Shown here: piece by piece, positions 16,402 to 25,473 of the stretch | Layout of the letters: each line of letters starts with the position of its first letter | Numbering within the stretch: the stretch's first letter is position 1 | From: Natrarchaeobaculum aegyptiacum | Lineage (GTDB): Archaea > Halobacteriota > Halobacteria > Halobacteriales > Natrialbaceae | DNA: 64,000 bases | NCBI RefSeq assembly: GCF_002156705.1 | Contig: NZ_CP019893.1 | Coordinates: 1,240,001-1,304,000 of the forward strand | Reading direction: 5' to 3' | Notes under the pieces: model-generated | Told to the model about the DNA's origin: nothing | Seen by the model: only the letters and a program-made list of their open reading frames with translations | The model's database searches: none | Translations under genes and position numbers: made by a program

Positions 16402-17877
16402 TCAGAGGACGATACTCTTCGTGCGCATCAACTCGTGGATGGCGGCGTCGATCCCCTCGCGGCCGATGCCGGAGTCGCGATTGCCGCCGAAGGGGATGTC
16501 GCCGAGCCCGTGACTCGGCGCGCCGTTGATCCGGACCGCGCCCGCGTCGACGCGGTCTGCCACCCGCATCGCGCGGTCGTAGTCGCTCGTGAACACAGCC
16601 GCGTCGAGAGCGAGGTCGGAGCCGTTGGCGATCTCGAGGGCCTCCGCCTCGTCCTCGAACGTGGTGACGGCGGCGATGGGGCCGAACTGCTCTTCGTGGA
16701 CGATCCGGGCGTCGTGGGGGACGTTCGCGAGCAGCGTCGGCTCGACAAACTGGTCGGCGAGGTCGTCTGGGACGCCCTCGGGTGCGCGACGTTCGCCACC
16801 CCGAATCAGGTCGGCCCCCTTCTCGACGGCGTCGTCGACGAGCGTCTCCACCCAGTCGGCCTGCTCGGGGCTGATCAGCGGGCCGAGTGCAGTCTCCTCC
16901 TCGAAGAGGTCGCCGACCGGCCAGGCGTCGAGTTCGGCCTCGAGTGCGTCGACGAGCTCGTCGTGGACGGACTCGTGGGCGAGCACGCGCGAGACCGCAG
17001 AGCAGCGCTGGCCCGCGTACTTGACCGCCCCCTTCGCACAGTTGCCCGCGACGTCGGCGAGGTCGGCGTCCTCGAAGACGATCGCCGGCGCGTTACCCCC
17101 GAGCTCGAGGTGGAGGGTGACGATGCCGCTCTCGCGGGCGACGTGCTTGCCCGCGCCGGAGGAACCGGTCATCGCGATGGCGTTTACCCGGTCGTCGCCG
17201 GCGAGCACGTCGCCGATTTCGCGTGCCTCGCCGGGAACGAAGTTGAACGCGCCCGCGGGGAGGGCTGCAGTCTCGTCGATCACTTCGGCGAGGATCGCAG
17301 CCGACACCGGCGTGTTGCTCGCGGGTTTGCAGACGACCGCGTTACCCGCTGCGAGTGCAGGCGCAACCTGTAACGCCGTCGTGGCCAGCGGGTAATTGTA
17401 CGGCGTGATACAGAGCACCGTCCCCACCGGCTCGTGTTTGACGATCGCCTCCCAGCCCTCGTGGCCGGGCGTCGAGCCCTCGCGATACTCGCCTTTGCTA
17501 ACGACGTTGCGGGCCTCCTCTGCGGCGCGGTCGAACCGATCTGCGGCCTGTTCGACCTCGCCACGAGCCGACGAGATGGGCTTGCCAGCCTCGCGGACGA
17601 TCACCTCCGCCAGTTCCTCCCGACGCTCGCGAATGCCGTCTGCGATCGCCTCACACCAGCGGGCGCGCTCGACGATGGTCGTCTGCCGAAGTTCGGGTTC
17701 GGTGGCGTTCGCCGCGGCGAGGGCGTCCCGCGCTGCCGCCGGGTCCGCCGCCGCCACTCGAGCGAACGAACCGCCGGCCGCGAGGTCAGCCACCTCGATC
17801 GTTCCGCCGGTCTCGGGCTCGCGCCACTCGCCGTCGACGTACAGCCCTGCTCGGCGCTGTGCGGCTCTCGTTGCCAT
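16402..17877 (-). CDS. Aldehyde dehydrogenase (lactaldehyde / GapN-like)
   Basis: The 491 aa product is a full-length NAD(P)-dependent aldehyde dehydrogenase. It shows VLCITPYNYPLATTALQVAPAL, the glutamate motif LHLELGGNAPAIVFEDADL and the catalytic cysteine in YAGQRCSAVSRV. The C-terminal INGAPSHGLGDIPFGG is typical of the lactaldehyde dehydrogenase/GapN branch. I chose ATG 17877 (MATRAAQRRAGLYVDGEW) and not the far upstream Met; an AT-rich promoter (ATATTTACTCATATAAG) lies at 17907-17925. It is divergent from dpsA. Confidence 0.9.
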   Translation of the reverse strand: MATRAAQRRAGLYVDGEWREPETGGTIEVADLAAGGSFARVAAADPAAARDALAAANATEPELRQTTIVERARWCEAIADGIRERREELAEVIVREAGKPISSARGEVEQAADRFDRAAEEARNVVSKGEYREGSTPGHEGWEAIVKHEPVGTVLCITPYNYPLATTALQVAPALAAGNAVVCKPASNTPVSAAILAEVIDETAALPAGAFNFVPGEAREIGDVLAGDDRVNAIAMTGSSGAGKHVARESGIVTLHLELGGNAPAIVFEDADLADVAGNCAKGAVKYAGQRCSAVSRVLAHESVHDELVDALEAELDAWPVGDLFEEETALGPLISPEQADWVETLVDDAVEKGADLIRGGERRAPEGVPDDLADQFVEPTLLANVPHDARIVHEEQFGPIAAVTTFEDEAEALEIANGSDLALDAAVFTSDYDRAMRVADRVDAGAVRINGAPSHGLGDIPFGGNRDSGIGREGIDAAIHELMRTKSIVL

Positions 17878-18051
17878 ACTCCCCGTAGAACGCGCAGCTT
17901 CAAAATATTTACTCATATAAGAAAAAAGAACCAGTCTCGAGAAGCGGTGGAAACGGCGAACGACTGGAGAGTGAGCTCTCGTAATACCGAAACTAATTTT
18001 TCTCGATTGGAAAATGTTGTTTCGGGTTAGAAAACGCTTATGTGGGTGGCG

Positions 18052-18072
18052 ATCGTATCGATCAGATACGAT
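18052..18072. promoter_or_regulatory. Inverted repeat over the dpsA start codon
   Basis: ATCGTATC and GATACGAT form a perfect 8-bp inverted repeat with a 5-bp spacer (GATCA), and its right arm covers the first two bases of the dpsA ATG at 18071. A TATA-like GCTTATG lies at 18036-18042, so transcription would start inside or beside this repeat. It could be a repressor site or a hairpin in the short leader. Confidence 0.4.
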
Positions 18073-18616
18073 GAGCACCCAGAAGACCGTCCGTCAGCCC
18101 GCAGACGTCGTCGAAGAGAACGCCCTTCGACTCGACCAGGAGAAGGCCGAACAGATCGTCGACGCACTGAACACCGAACTGGCGAACTCGTACGTCCTGT
18201 ACCACCAGCTCAAGAAACACCACTGGGTCGTCGAGGGTGCGGAGTTCCTGCCGCTACACGAATTCCTCGAGGAGGCCTACGAACACGTCGAGGAGGGCGC
18301 AGACGCCATCGCCGAGCGCGCCCAGGCACTCGGTGGCGTCCCCGTCTCGGGGCCGACGAACCTCGAGCGACGTGCCACCGTCGAGTTCGAAGGTGAAGAC
18401 GTCTACGACGTCCGCACCATGTTCGAAAACGACCTCGAGATGTACGGCGACATCATCGAATCGATGCGCGACAGCATCGAACTCGCCGAGAACCTCGGCG
18501 ACCACGCCACCGCCGAGATCCTCCGTGAGATCCTCGTCACGCTCGAAGAGGACGGTCACCACTTCGAACACTACCTCGAGGACGACACGCTCGTGCTCGA
18601 GGAGGCGACGAAGTAA
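18071..18616 (+). CDS. dpsA: DpsA, ferritin-like DNA-protecting iron store
   Basis: The 181 aa product matches Halobacterium DpsA in length and in blocks LANSYVLYHQLKKHHWVVEG, RAQALGGVP and NLGDHATAEILRE. The ferroxidase residues of Dps lie at the dimer interface in the KKHHW..E..F.LH region. DpsA oxidises and stores Fe(II) as a dodecamer and protects against peroxide; in halophiles expression follows iron and oxidative stress (family knowledge). The start at 18071 is fixed by the conserved MSTQK terminus, and the inverted repeat at 18052 overlaps it. Confidence 0.93.
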   Translation: MSTQKTVRQPADVVEENALRLDQEKAEQIVDALNTELANSYVLYHQLKKHHWVVEGAEFLPLHEFLEEAYEHVEEGADAIAERAQALGGVPVSGPTNLERRATVEFEGEDVYDVRTMFENDLEMYGDIIESMRDSIELAENLGDHATAEILREILVTLEEDGHHFEHYLEDDTLVLEEATK

Positions 18617-18706
18617 CGCGACGACGGCAGCGACGAGCGGACGATCCGGGTTCGGCAGGGCTCCCGTTTCGGCAATTCTTATAGCCCCGTGGGATATGAT
18701 ACCAGT

Positions 18707-19111
18707 ATGGAAGACATCTTCGTCGCACGAGTCATGTCGACGTCACTGAAGACGGTGTCGTCTGACACGCTCGTCGAGGATGCCGCAGACGTAATGCTCA
18801 CCGACGAGGTCAGTTCGGTCCTCGTCGTCGACGATCAGGGTGGACTCGAGGGGATCTTGACGTCGACTGACTTCGTCGATATCGTCGCCAAGAGCAGTCC
18901 AAAAGCGAAGACGACGGTCGAACGCTACATGTCGACCGACGTGGTGACGGCGACGGCACAGGAGTCGATCCGCGACGTCGCAGACACCATGATCGAACAC
19001 GGGATCAAACACGTCCCCGTCGTCGACGAGGACGAGGGCGTGATCGGCATCGTGACGACGACGGACCTCGCGTCGTACCTCTCGCGAGTCCAGCGGCCGA
19101 GTCCAACCTGA
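18707..19111 (+). CDS. Two-CBS-domain protein
   Basis: The 134 aa product consists of two CBS domains, residues 8-64 (VMSTSLKTVSSDTLVEDAAD..LEGILTSTDFVDIV) and 74-130 (YMSTDVVTATAQESIRDVAD..IGIVTTTDLASYL). A pair of CBS modules binds adenine nucleotides and works as an energy or redox sensor for a partner protein, which is not identifiable here. The TATA-like TTCTTATAG at 18676-18684 sits about 25 bp before the ATG at 18707. Confidence 0.88.
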   Translation: MEDIFVARVMSTSLKTVSSDTLVEDAADVMLTDEVSSVLVVDDQGGLEGILTSTDFVDIVAKSSPKAKTTVERYMSTDVVTATAQESIRDVADTMIEHGIKHVPVVDEDEGVIGIVTTTDLASYLSRVQRPSPT

Positions 19112-19240
19112 GAGGGACTGTCGAGCCCCAGTCCATCAGTCGCCAGAGATGGCGTTTTCAGCTGCAAAATGCGGAACGTCGAGGGTCCGAGTGGATTCTC
19201 CCGTACGATCCAGCAGTGAGACTCGGCGAAAACCGCGTTC

Positions 19241-19975
19241 TCAGTCGCCGTCCGTGTCGCCGGTGGCGTCCGCGCCGTCGCTAGCTGTCTCCGCACCGAC
19301 GTCGTCGTCACCGTCCGAGTCCGCGTCTTCGGAACCGTCGGCGTCACCCTGACAGAGCCACTCGCGGACGATTGCCTCGAGGCTCGCGGACGTGAGGTCG
19401 GCGACGTCGTCGCGTTGCAGGCTCACCTGGTAGATTCGCCCCCCGTTGATCGCGGTCAACAGGAGCGTCGCGACCATCTCGGGGTCGACGTCGCGGAAGT
19501 CACCACGTTCGATCCCCTCTTCGACGATGGCGACAACGGTAGCCACGACCGTCTCGTAGTTGCGGCTCAACTGGCGGCGAAACTCCTCGTTGTGGGGCGC
19601 CTCGGAACGGACCTCGAGCATCGCGGTCGTGAGTTCCCAGTGGTCGAACTCGCCGCGTTCCGGGGGGCCAAAGAGGAGGGTGTCGATCAGCGACTCGAGG
19701 CGTTCGCGAGGTGCCTCGTCCTCGTCGATGGCGATGTTTCGCTCGAAGGCGTCCAGCAGGTACTCGAGGAAGGCGACGAGCAGGTCCTCTTTGGTGTCGT
19801 AGTGGTAGTGGATGACGCCTTTCGTCTTGTCGAACTCGTCGGCGATGGCCTGCATGGTCAGGTTGGCGTAGCCGTGTCGACACAGCGCGCGGTAGGTGGC
19901 CCGCATGATCGCCTCTTGCGTGTCGACGGGACCGTCGCCGTCGTCGTCACCGCCACCGTCACCGTTTGCCCCCAT
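19241..19975 (-). CDS. TetR/AcrR family regulator
   Basis: The 244 aa protein has a TetR-type helix-turn-helix in residues 18-66 (TQEAIMRATYRALCRHGYAN, then IADEFDKTKGVIHYHYDTK), a helical ligand domain to about 200 and an Asp-rich C-terminal tail. The effector and targets are not deducible. It lies 66 bp downstream of the HAD gene on the same strand and might be co-transcribed. It is the only TetR gene in the window, so it is a formal candidate for the palindrome at 2759, but distance makes that speculative. Confidence 0.88.
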   Translation of the reverse strand: MGANGDGGGDDDGDGPVDTQEAIMRATYRALCRHGYANLTMQAIADEFDKTKGVIHYHYDTKEDLLVAFLEYLLDAFERNIAIDEDEAPRERLESLIDTLLFGPPERGEFDHWELTTAMLEVRSEAPHNEEFRRQLSRNYETVVATVVAIVEEGIERGDFRDVDPEMVATLLLTAINGGRIYQVSLQRDDVADLTSASLEAIVREWLCQGDADGSEDADSDGDDDVGAETASDGADATGDTDGD

Positions 19976-20041
19976 GTCACATTTGTCGTCGTAAAACCGA
20001 GAGAAAAGGATTTGGATATCGGAACCCCGACCCCCGCTCCG

Positions 20042-20875
20042 TCACTCGGTCGGGCGCTTCTCTTCGACGATCTCGAGGACCTCCTCCGGCGAATCGATCC
20101 GGTAGGAGACCGCGGGGCCCTCCTCGGCCCCGAAGGCGACGCCGTGCATTCCGACGTCGGCGGCTCCTTTCACGTCGTGGTCGTACCGATCGCCGATCAT
20201 GAGCGAGCGCGCGGGATCGGCGTCGGCCTTCTCGAGGGCCGTCTCGAACATCGCCGGATCGGGTTTGGTGCGACCGACCTCCTCGGAGGTAGTGATCGAG
20301 TCGAACACCTCGCGAACGCCGAAGCGCTCGAGCATCTGCTTGCCCGCAGCGTCGTCGACGTCGCTGCACACGCCGACGTGGATCGGTCGCTCCGCGAGCG
20401 TCTCGATGGTTTCGACGGCACCCGGGATCGGCTCGATGGCAGATTCGACGTGTTCGTCGAAGGTAGGTCGCCACTCCTCGGTCAACACCGAGTCGCCGAC
20501 CAGTTCCTCGACTCCGATCTGGTAGGCCTCCCGTGCGGGCCGGAACGTCGTCCCGTCGCGCTCGCGGAAGTGGTTCCCCACGGCAGTCCGCCAGACGTCG
20601 ACGGCCTCCTCGACGGAGTACTCGAGGTCGTGGTCGTCGACGAGGTCCGCGACGAACGCGGCGTGGGCCGACTGGACCGATTCGAGTTCGAGGACGACGC
20701 CGCCGATGTCCCAGAAGACGGCCTCCCAGCCGGTATCGATGCCGCCGTCGGTGATCGGGACTCGTCCACCCCGTCGGTCGACACTCGCGCTCGAGCCGTT
20801 CGTCCAGCCGATACTGCCGGTTCCTGTGGTGTCTCGAGGTAACCTCGAGTCGGTCGTATCCGGTGAGTTCGTCAT
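20042..20875 (-). CDS. HAD-family hydrolase
   Basis: The 277 aa product shows HAD motif I as AVFWDIGGVVLE (Asp nucleophile; the usual second Asp is Gly), motif II in VGVCSDVDD, motif III Lys in GRTKPDPAMFE and motif IV in MIGDRYDHDVKGA. It is likely a phosphatase of the haloacid dehalogenase-like type. The first 45 residues are low complexity and may not all be translated; a later start is possible. Confidence 0.82.
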   Translation of the reverse strand: MTNSPDTTDSRLPRDTTGTGSIGWTNGSSASVDRRGGRVPITDGGIDTGWEAVFWDIGGVVLELESVQSAHAAFVADLVDDHDLEYSVEEAVDVWRTAVGNHFRERDGTTFRPAREAYQIGVEELVGDSVLTEEWRPTFDEHVESAIEPIPGAVETIETLAERPIHVGVCSDVDDAAGKQMLERFGVREVFDSITTSEEVGRTKPDPAMFETALEKADADPARSLMIGDRYDHDVKGAADVGMHGVAFGAEEGPAVSYRIDSPEEVLEIVEEKRPTE

Positions 20876-21052
20876 TGTGTATCACGTCGTGAGTCGATCA
20901 GTTAGGTGGTCCGGCTCCGGCAGGGGCGAATCCGGATTATCGGGTGAGCCCACTCCGGATCGATTCCGAACCGTCCTGACCAGCGTCGCTGGTCACCCGT
21001 AGCCACACACATTTATTAACAGTTGCTGCTAGACATCCACTGTGAGGAAACA

Positions 21053-21103
21053 ATGGTAACGAAACGCCAGCTTCGAACACCAGTTGCAGGTGATCTCGCG
21101 TGA
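21053..21103 (+). CDS. Upstream ORF overlapping the SDR start
   Basis: ATG 21053, preceded by GAGGAAACA (a good Shine-Dalgarno), opens a 16-codon frame MVTKRQLRTPVAGDLA. Its TGA (21101-21103) overlaps the GTG start (21100-21102) of the SDR gene. A TATA-like TTTATTAAC at 21012-21020 fits transcription starting before this ORF. The arrangement suggests translational coupling or a leader peptide; it may be chance. Confidence 0.4.
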   Translation: MVTKRQLRTPVAGDLA

Positions 21104-21876
21104 GTACGGATCAGTTCAGCGTCGACGGCGACGTCGCCATCGTCACTGGCTCCTCGAGCGGGATCGGGAAAGCGATCGCCGAACAGTTCGCCGACGACGG
21201 CGTCGACGTCGTCGTCAGTTCGCGCGAACAGGAGAACGTCGACCCCGTCGCCGAGGCGATCACCGACTCCGACGCCGAGGGCGAGGCACTCGCACTCGAG
21301 TGTGACGTCACCGACCGCGAGGCCGTCGACGCGATGGTCGAGCGGACCGTCGAGGAGTTCGGGGGCATCGACGTCCTCGTGAACAACGCCGGCGCGTCGT
21401 TCATGGCCGACTTCGACGACATCTCCGAGAACGGCTGGAAGACCATCGTCGACATCAACTTGAACGGCACCTACAACTGCACCCACGCGGCCGCCGACTC
21501 CCTCAAAGACGGCGGTGGCGCAGTGATCAACTTCGCGAGCGTCGCCGGCCAGCGCGGGTCGCCGCTGATGAGCCCCTACGGTGCCTCGAAAGCCGGCGTC
21601 ATCAACTTCACGACGACGCTCTCCCACGAGTGGGCCGACGACGACGTTCGCGTCAACTGCATCGCCCCCGGCTTCGTCGCCACACCCGGCGTCGAGAGTC
21701 AGATGGGCGTCTCCGCCGACAACATCGACCGTGAGGAGGTCTCCCGACGCATCGGTACCGTCGAGGAAATCGCCGACGTGACCCAGTTCCTCGCCAGTCC
21801 AGCCTCGTCGTACGTCGTCGGCGAGACGATTACCGTCCAGGGCGTCCCGCAGATCTCCGAAGAACACGACGTGTAA
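21100..21876 (+). CDS. Short-chain dehydrogenase/reductase
   Basis: The 258 aa product has the SDR cofactor motif TGSSSGIGKA, the structural NNAG, the catalytic serine in FASVAGQRGS and YGASKAG with Tyr and Lys, and ends with the family GG-less ETITVQGVPQ. It belongs to classical FabG-like SDRs; the substrate is unknown. The start is GTG at 21100 (MSTDQFSVDG), and no ATG is available in a good position. A 16-codon upstream ORF overlaps it. Confidence 0.88.
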   Translation: MSTDQFSVDGDVAIVTGSSSGIGKAIAEQFADDGVDVVVSSREQENVDPVAEAITDSDAEGEALALECDVTDREAVDAMVERTVEEFGGIDVLVNNAGASFMADFDDISENGWKTIVDINLNGTYNCTHAAADSLKDGGGAVINFASVAGQRGSPLMSPYGASKAGVINFTTTLSHEWADDDVRVNCIAPGFVATPGVESQMGVSADNIDREEVSRRIGTVEEIADVTQFLASPASSYVVGETITVQGVPQISEEHDV

Positions 21877-22071
21877 TCAGTTCGATTACTTCGAACGACT
21901 TTCGTTCCCCAGAGATTGTCACTTTCGCCCCCATATCGCCTCTAGCGTCTGATATCGACATTTCGGCCGAGACAGGGTGGATTCGCGCTCGTCCGAAAAA
22001 CCGTATCAGGATTCCAGACCAAACTGTTTTGGAAATGTGCTTAACCCGGTAGCGCCGGTGATTCCGGGTAT

Positions 22072-22680
22072 ATGAGTTCGGACGCGCACCTCGGCGGTTC
22101 CAGCGAGCTGAGTTCACTGACCGGCGTTCCGGCAGAGCGGTACGACGTCCTTCGACATCCACACCGCATCCGACTGCTCGAGGTGCTCGAGGAAAGCGAC
22201 GGCCGACAGTCCCTCACCGAACTCACGACGGCGCTGCTCGACCGCGAAGACGACGACCCGGGAGACGGCAAGCGCCGCCACGAGATACGGATCGAACTCG
22301 TCCACAACCACCTGCCCCGACTGGCCGACGCCGACCTGATCGACTGGAACACCGAGGATGGCGCTGAACTCGTCGCGGAACCACCGGTCTGCCCGTCGGC
22401 GCTCACCGTCTTGCTCGAGAACGATCACGACGTCGAGGACCTCGTCTCACAGGTCCTCGATCCGGTTCGCCTCCGACTGCTCGAGGAACTCGAGCAGCGA
22501 ACCGGCCCGCACACGCTCGAGGAACTCGCCAAGCGGCTCGCGACCCACGAGCCGGCGGCACCGCCCGACTCCGAACGCGCGAAGATCGACCTCCATCACT
22601 CACACCTGCCCGCCCTCGCCGACGTCGACCTGCTCGAGTACGACCGCGAGGCTGGGCTGATCGAGTACGAGAGCCACTGA
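22072..22680 (+). CDS. Tandem winged-helix protein (DUF7344-type)
   Basis: The 202 aa protein contains two copies of the same module. Copy 1 (about 26-95) has RHPHRIRLLEVLEESDGRQS and IELVHNHLPRLADADLIDW; copy 2 (about 107-198) has LDPVRLRLLEELEQRTGPHT and IDLHHSHLPALADVDLLEY. This form is a common haloarchaeal DNA-binding family, often linked to bacterioruberin or light responses, but no target is evident here. The internal duplication could let one chain bind as a pseudo-dimer. Confidence 0.8.
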   Translation: MSSDAHLGGSSELSSLTGVPAERYDVLRHPHRIRLLEVLEESDGRQSLTELTTALLDREDDDPGDGKRRHEIRIELVHNHLPRLADADLIDWNTEDGAELVAEPPVCPSALTVLLENDHDVEDLVSQVLDPVRLRLLEELEQRTGPHTLEELAKRLATHEPAAPPDSERAKIDLHHSHLPALADVDLLEYDREAGLIEYESH

Positions 22681-22761
22681 ACGTCGATCGAATCCGATCG
22701 GACGGTGGACGAACATCGAAGTGAGCGTCGTCAGTCGGTGTCACGACGCTCGGCACGTGAC

Positions 22762-22863
22762 TCACACCTCGAGAGCGGCGAGTTCGTCTCGAGGCAGGGC
22801 ACACCCTGCCAGTGCAGCGACGGCGACCCCGGCTGTCGAGGTAAGAACCGAACGGCGGAGCAT
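22762..22863 (-). pseudogene. Orphan lipoprotein signal peptide (truncated gene or tiny lipoprotein)
   Basis: This 33-codon frame begins MLRRSVLTSTAGVAVAALAGC. That is a Tat-type twin-arginine signal followed by a haloarchaeal lipobox (ALAGC), but only 12 residues follow before the stop. It may be the remnant of a lipoprotein gene or a real mini-lipoprotein. No continuation was found in other frames downstream. Confidence 0.4.
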
Positions 22864-23042
22864 ACGACACCTTGCTACGCGACGGTCAACAACGGTTCGG
22901 CCGTCGTCACCCTCGAGAGGCACCGATTGCGGCCGCTCGGTTACTGGATTGGCAGTCGTCGACGGTGGCGACGGTACGATCCAGAGAGACAGACACTCCA
23001 CCGGAGGGAAACGTGTTTGTGGGGCCGCTCTGATTGCAGTGT

Positions 23043-24935
23043 ATGAGCGATCTGGGCGATTTCACCGACTTCGACGCAAACAGCGGCTCCTCGGGCGACG
23101 GGTCGGTCGATTCGGATCACGGAACCAGCGATGGGGCTACCAGTACCGATCCCACCGACGCGGCGTCGGCTGCAGACGCAGACCGGTTCGACCGTCCCGA
23201 CGTCGAACGCGCCGGCGAGGACGTCGGCATCGGCGCACTCTGTGTCTCCCGTGGCCTGCGCGTCGCCGAGGACGAAGACGACACGACCCTTCAGGCTTAC
23301 GTCACCCGCGGCAACCGGTCCTCGATCCGCATCGGGAGTTATCTGCTCGCACCCTATCCCGACGGGGCGGCTACCGCCGCCAGTCAGGAGCGTGCCGGGA
23401 GGCACGCGAACGGCGAGACGCTGTTCTGTCGCATCTCGGGACTCGAGTACGCCCAGCTCTACCACGCCGACGACGCGACCGAGATCCACGCCCGTCGGGC
23501 GATGCGCTCCGATGGCATCGAGGAAGCCGACTACCGGTTTCTCGCGACGCTCGAGCCCGTCGCGATCCTGTACGACGACGATGGCGAACTCAAACGGCGG
23601 ATGACCGACCGGGTCCCCAAACCCCAGACGGTTATTCGAACCGCCGACGACACAGAACAGATCAAGACCGGCCTCAAGATGCCCGAGGATGGCGTCTTCC
23701 TCGGTCACCTCTCGGTCGGTGGCGAGAAGGTCAGAACTGCGGCGAGCCCACCGACGATCGACTACCGACTCAAAGACGACTACGACGCGGGCGATCCCCT
23801 GGTCTTCCGGCATACGCTGGTCGCCGGCGGCACGGGTTCGGGCAAGACCCACGCCGCGAAGAACGTCCTCCGGCAGTACCTCGATTCGGACCTGACCTAC
23901 CCGATGGAAGACGGCCGGGACGTCCAGCCCGCGGTCGTCCAGTTCGACCCGCAAGACGAGTACGCCCAGATGCACGACGACAACCCCGACCTCGACGGCG
24001 ACTTCGCCCGCCGACTCGAGCGCGAGGACATCGCCTACGGCGGCGTCGAGAACACGACCGCATTTATCCCGAAAGTCGGGGACGCGACCTACGCCGCGAG
24101 CCACCACCGCGCCGAGCAAGTCGAGTTCACGATTCCGTTCGCGATGTGCCGAACCCGGCCGTGGCTCGTCTCCGGCGGCTCGCTCAACGACAATCAGTAC
24201 GGCGCACTCACCTACCTCATCGACCGCTTCTTCGAGCAGTACGGCGACGGCGGCACTTACTCGGCGTTCAAATCCTTCCTCGACGACCCGGCGCTCCGGG
24301 AGGAACTCGACGAGTCCGGGCGGGTCCACGAGGCGACCTACGACGCCGTCCGCCGGCGCGTCTTCGGCTTCGATTCCGTCTTCGATCAGGACGCCCGCCC
24401 GATCACCGACCTGATCCACCAGTTCGTCCGCCCCGGTGGGCTCTCGGTCGTCCCGACCTACCACGTCAACGATTCGCGAGCCACGGAGGCCGTCGTGCTC
24501 GCGCTCTCTTCCCTGCTGATCGACGAGAAACTCTCGAACGATCCGACCTACGACCGGATCAAGGAGACGCCCCTCATTCTGGGGATGGACGAGGCCCACA
24601 ACTTCCTCACCGACGCCGACAGCGTCCAGGCACGCAAGGTCATCACCAAGTTCACCGAGGCCGCAAAACAGGGGCGGAAAGAACGGCTGGGCCTGTTCCT
24701 TATCACCCAGGACCCACAGGACATCGACGACGCCGTCTTCAAGCAGATCAACACCACCGTCGTCCTCAACTTAGGCGACGAGGACGCCATCAAGAGCGTT
24801 AACATCCCCAGCAACCTCGAGTCCAAGGTGCCGTACATGGAGAAAGGCCAGATGGTCGTCTACTCGCCCGATAATTCGGAACCCGTGGAGTTGATCGGCC
24901 TCTCGAAATGTCTGACCCGTCACGGGCGGGAGTGA
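23043..24935 (+). CDS. HerA-like ATP-binding protein (DUF87)
   Basis: The 630 aa product has an acidic disordered N-terminus to about residue 55 and a beta-barrel region. The RecA/FtsK-like ATPase has Walker A GGTGSGKT (262-269) and Walker B ILGMDEAHNFL (near 520), followed by LGLFLITQDPQDID, a sensor region typical of HerA/VirB4 ATPases. HerA hexamers drive DNA end resection with NurA; no nurA is adjacent, so this may be one of the other haloarchaeal DUF87 proteins. The ATG at 23043 is preferred over a TTG 9 nt upstream. Confidence 0.85.
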   Translation: MSDLGDFTDFDANSGSSGDGSVDSDHGTSDGATSTDPTDAASAADADRFDRPDVERAGEDVGIGALCVSRGLRVAEDEDDTTLQAYVTRGNRSSIRIGSYLLAPYPDGAATAASQERAGRHANGETLFCRISGLEYAQLYHADDATEIHARRAMRSDGIEEADYRFLATLEPVAILYDDDGELKRRMTDRVPKPQTVIRTADDTEQIKTGLKMPEDGVFLGHLSVGGEKVRTAASPPTIDYRLKDDYDAGDPLVFRHTLVAGGTGSGKTHAAKNVLRQYLDSDLTYPMEDGRDVQPAVVQFDPQDEYAQMHDDNPDLDGDFARRLEREDIAYGGVENTTAFIPKVGDATYAASHHRAEQVEFTIPFAMCRTRPWLVSGGSLNDNQYGALTYLIDRFFEQYGDGGTYSAFKSFLDDPALREELDESGRVHEATYDAVRRRVFGFDSVFDQDARPITDLIHQFVRPGGLSVVPTYHVNDSRATEAVVLALSSLLIDEKLSNDPTYDRIKETPLILGMDEAHNFLTDADSVQARKVITKFTEAAKQGRKERLGLFLITQDPQDIDDAVFKQINTTVVLNLGDEDAIKSVNIPSNLESKVPYMEKGQMVVYSPDNSEPVELIGLSKCLTRHGRE

Positions 24936-25041
24936 TCGATTCCGGATTGCGTAGCGGTCGAACGGGTATCGTGGGTCGTCAGCGACACCAGTTCACCCGG
25001 GCGGCGGAATTCTTTTGTGACGATGCGGTATCGATTCACGT

Positions 25042-25473
25042 ATTGATACGAGCGACGAGCGTGCAACCGCGCTCGCCACGCTCGAGGATTCGCTCAGTCG
25101 TGATCCGGACGTCGAGTTTGCCGTGGCGTTCGGTTCGCAGGTCTCGGGCGATCCCACCCGATCGTCCGATTTCGACGTTGCCGTCAAATTCGCGAAGAAG
25201 TTGTCACCTCGAGAGCGATTTCGAAAGCGGTGTTTCCTCTCCGGGGACCTCCAACGCGAGGGGGAACCGTTCGTCGATACTTCAGATATCGAAGAACTTC
25301 CGCTCGAGGTCGCCGCCGACGCCGTCGATGGCTCCTTCGTTTGCGGTGACGAACAGGCGTTTCGGCAGTTCAAATCTGAGATCGAAACTGAATTTTCCGA
25401 GCGTCGATCCGACATCCGTCGACACCAGCGCGACGTTATCGATCGAATCGCGGAGCGTGGCTTGCGTGGCTGA
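25042..25473 (+). CDS. MNT-type nucleotidyltransferase (antitoxin of MNT/HepT), start unclear
   Basis: The frame has the minimal nucleotidyltransferase motif FGSQVSGDPTRSSDFDVAV (GS-x10-DxD) and the conserved tail RRHQRDVIDRIAERGLRG. MNT proteins add AMP groups to HepT toxins and so silence them. Homologous coding sequence begins near 25042 (DTSDERATALATLEDSL), but the frame from 25021 has no ATG, GTG or TTG before the GTG at 25123. Translation may therefore start late, use ATT at 25042, or be lost. The 3' end overlaps hepT by 8 bp. The partner gene is broken. Confidence 0.65.
   Translation: MDTSDERATALATLEDSLSRDPDVEFAVAFGSQVSGDPTRSSDFDVAVKFAKKLSPRERFRKRCFLSGDLQREGEPFVDTSDIEELPLEVAADAVDGSFVCGDEQAFRQFKSEIETEFSERRSDIRRHQRDVIDRIAERGLRG

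Noticed and set aside
22721-24802. 693-residue Arg-rich frame on the plus strand
   Set aside because: It is an out-of-frame reading of the HerA-like gene; Arg/Pro/Ser-rich composition is typical of GC-driven shadow frames.
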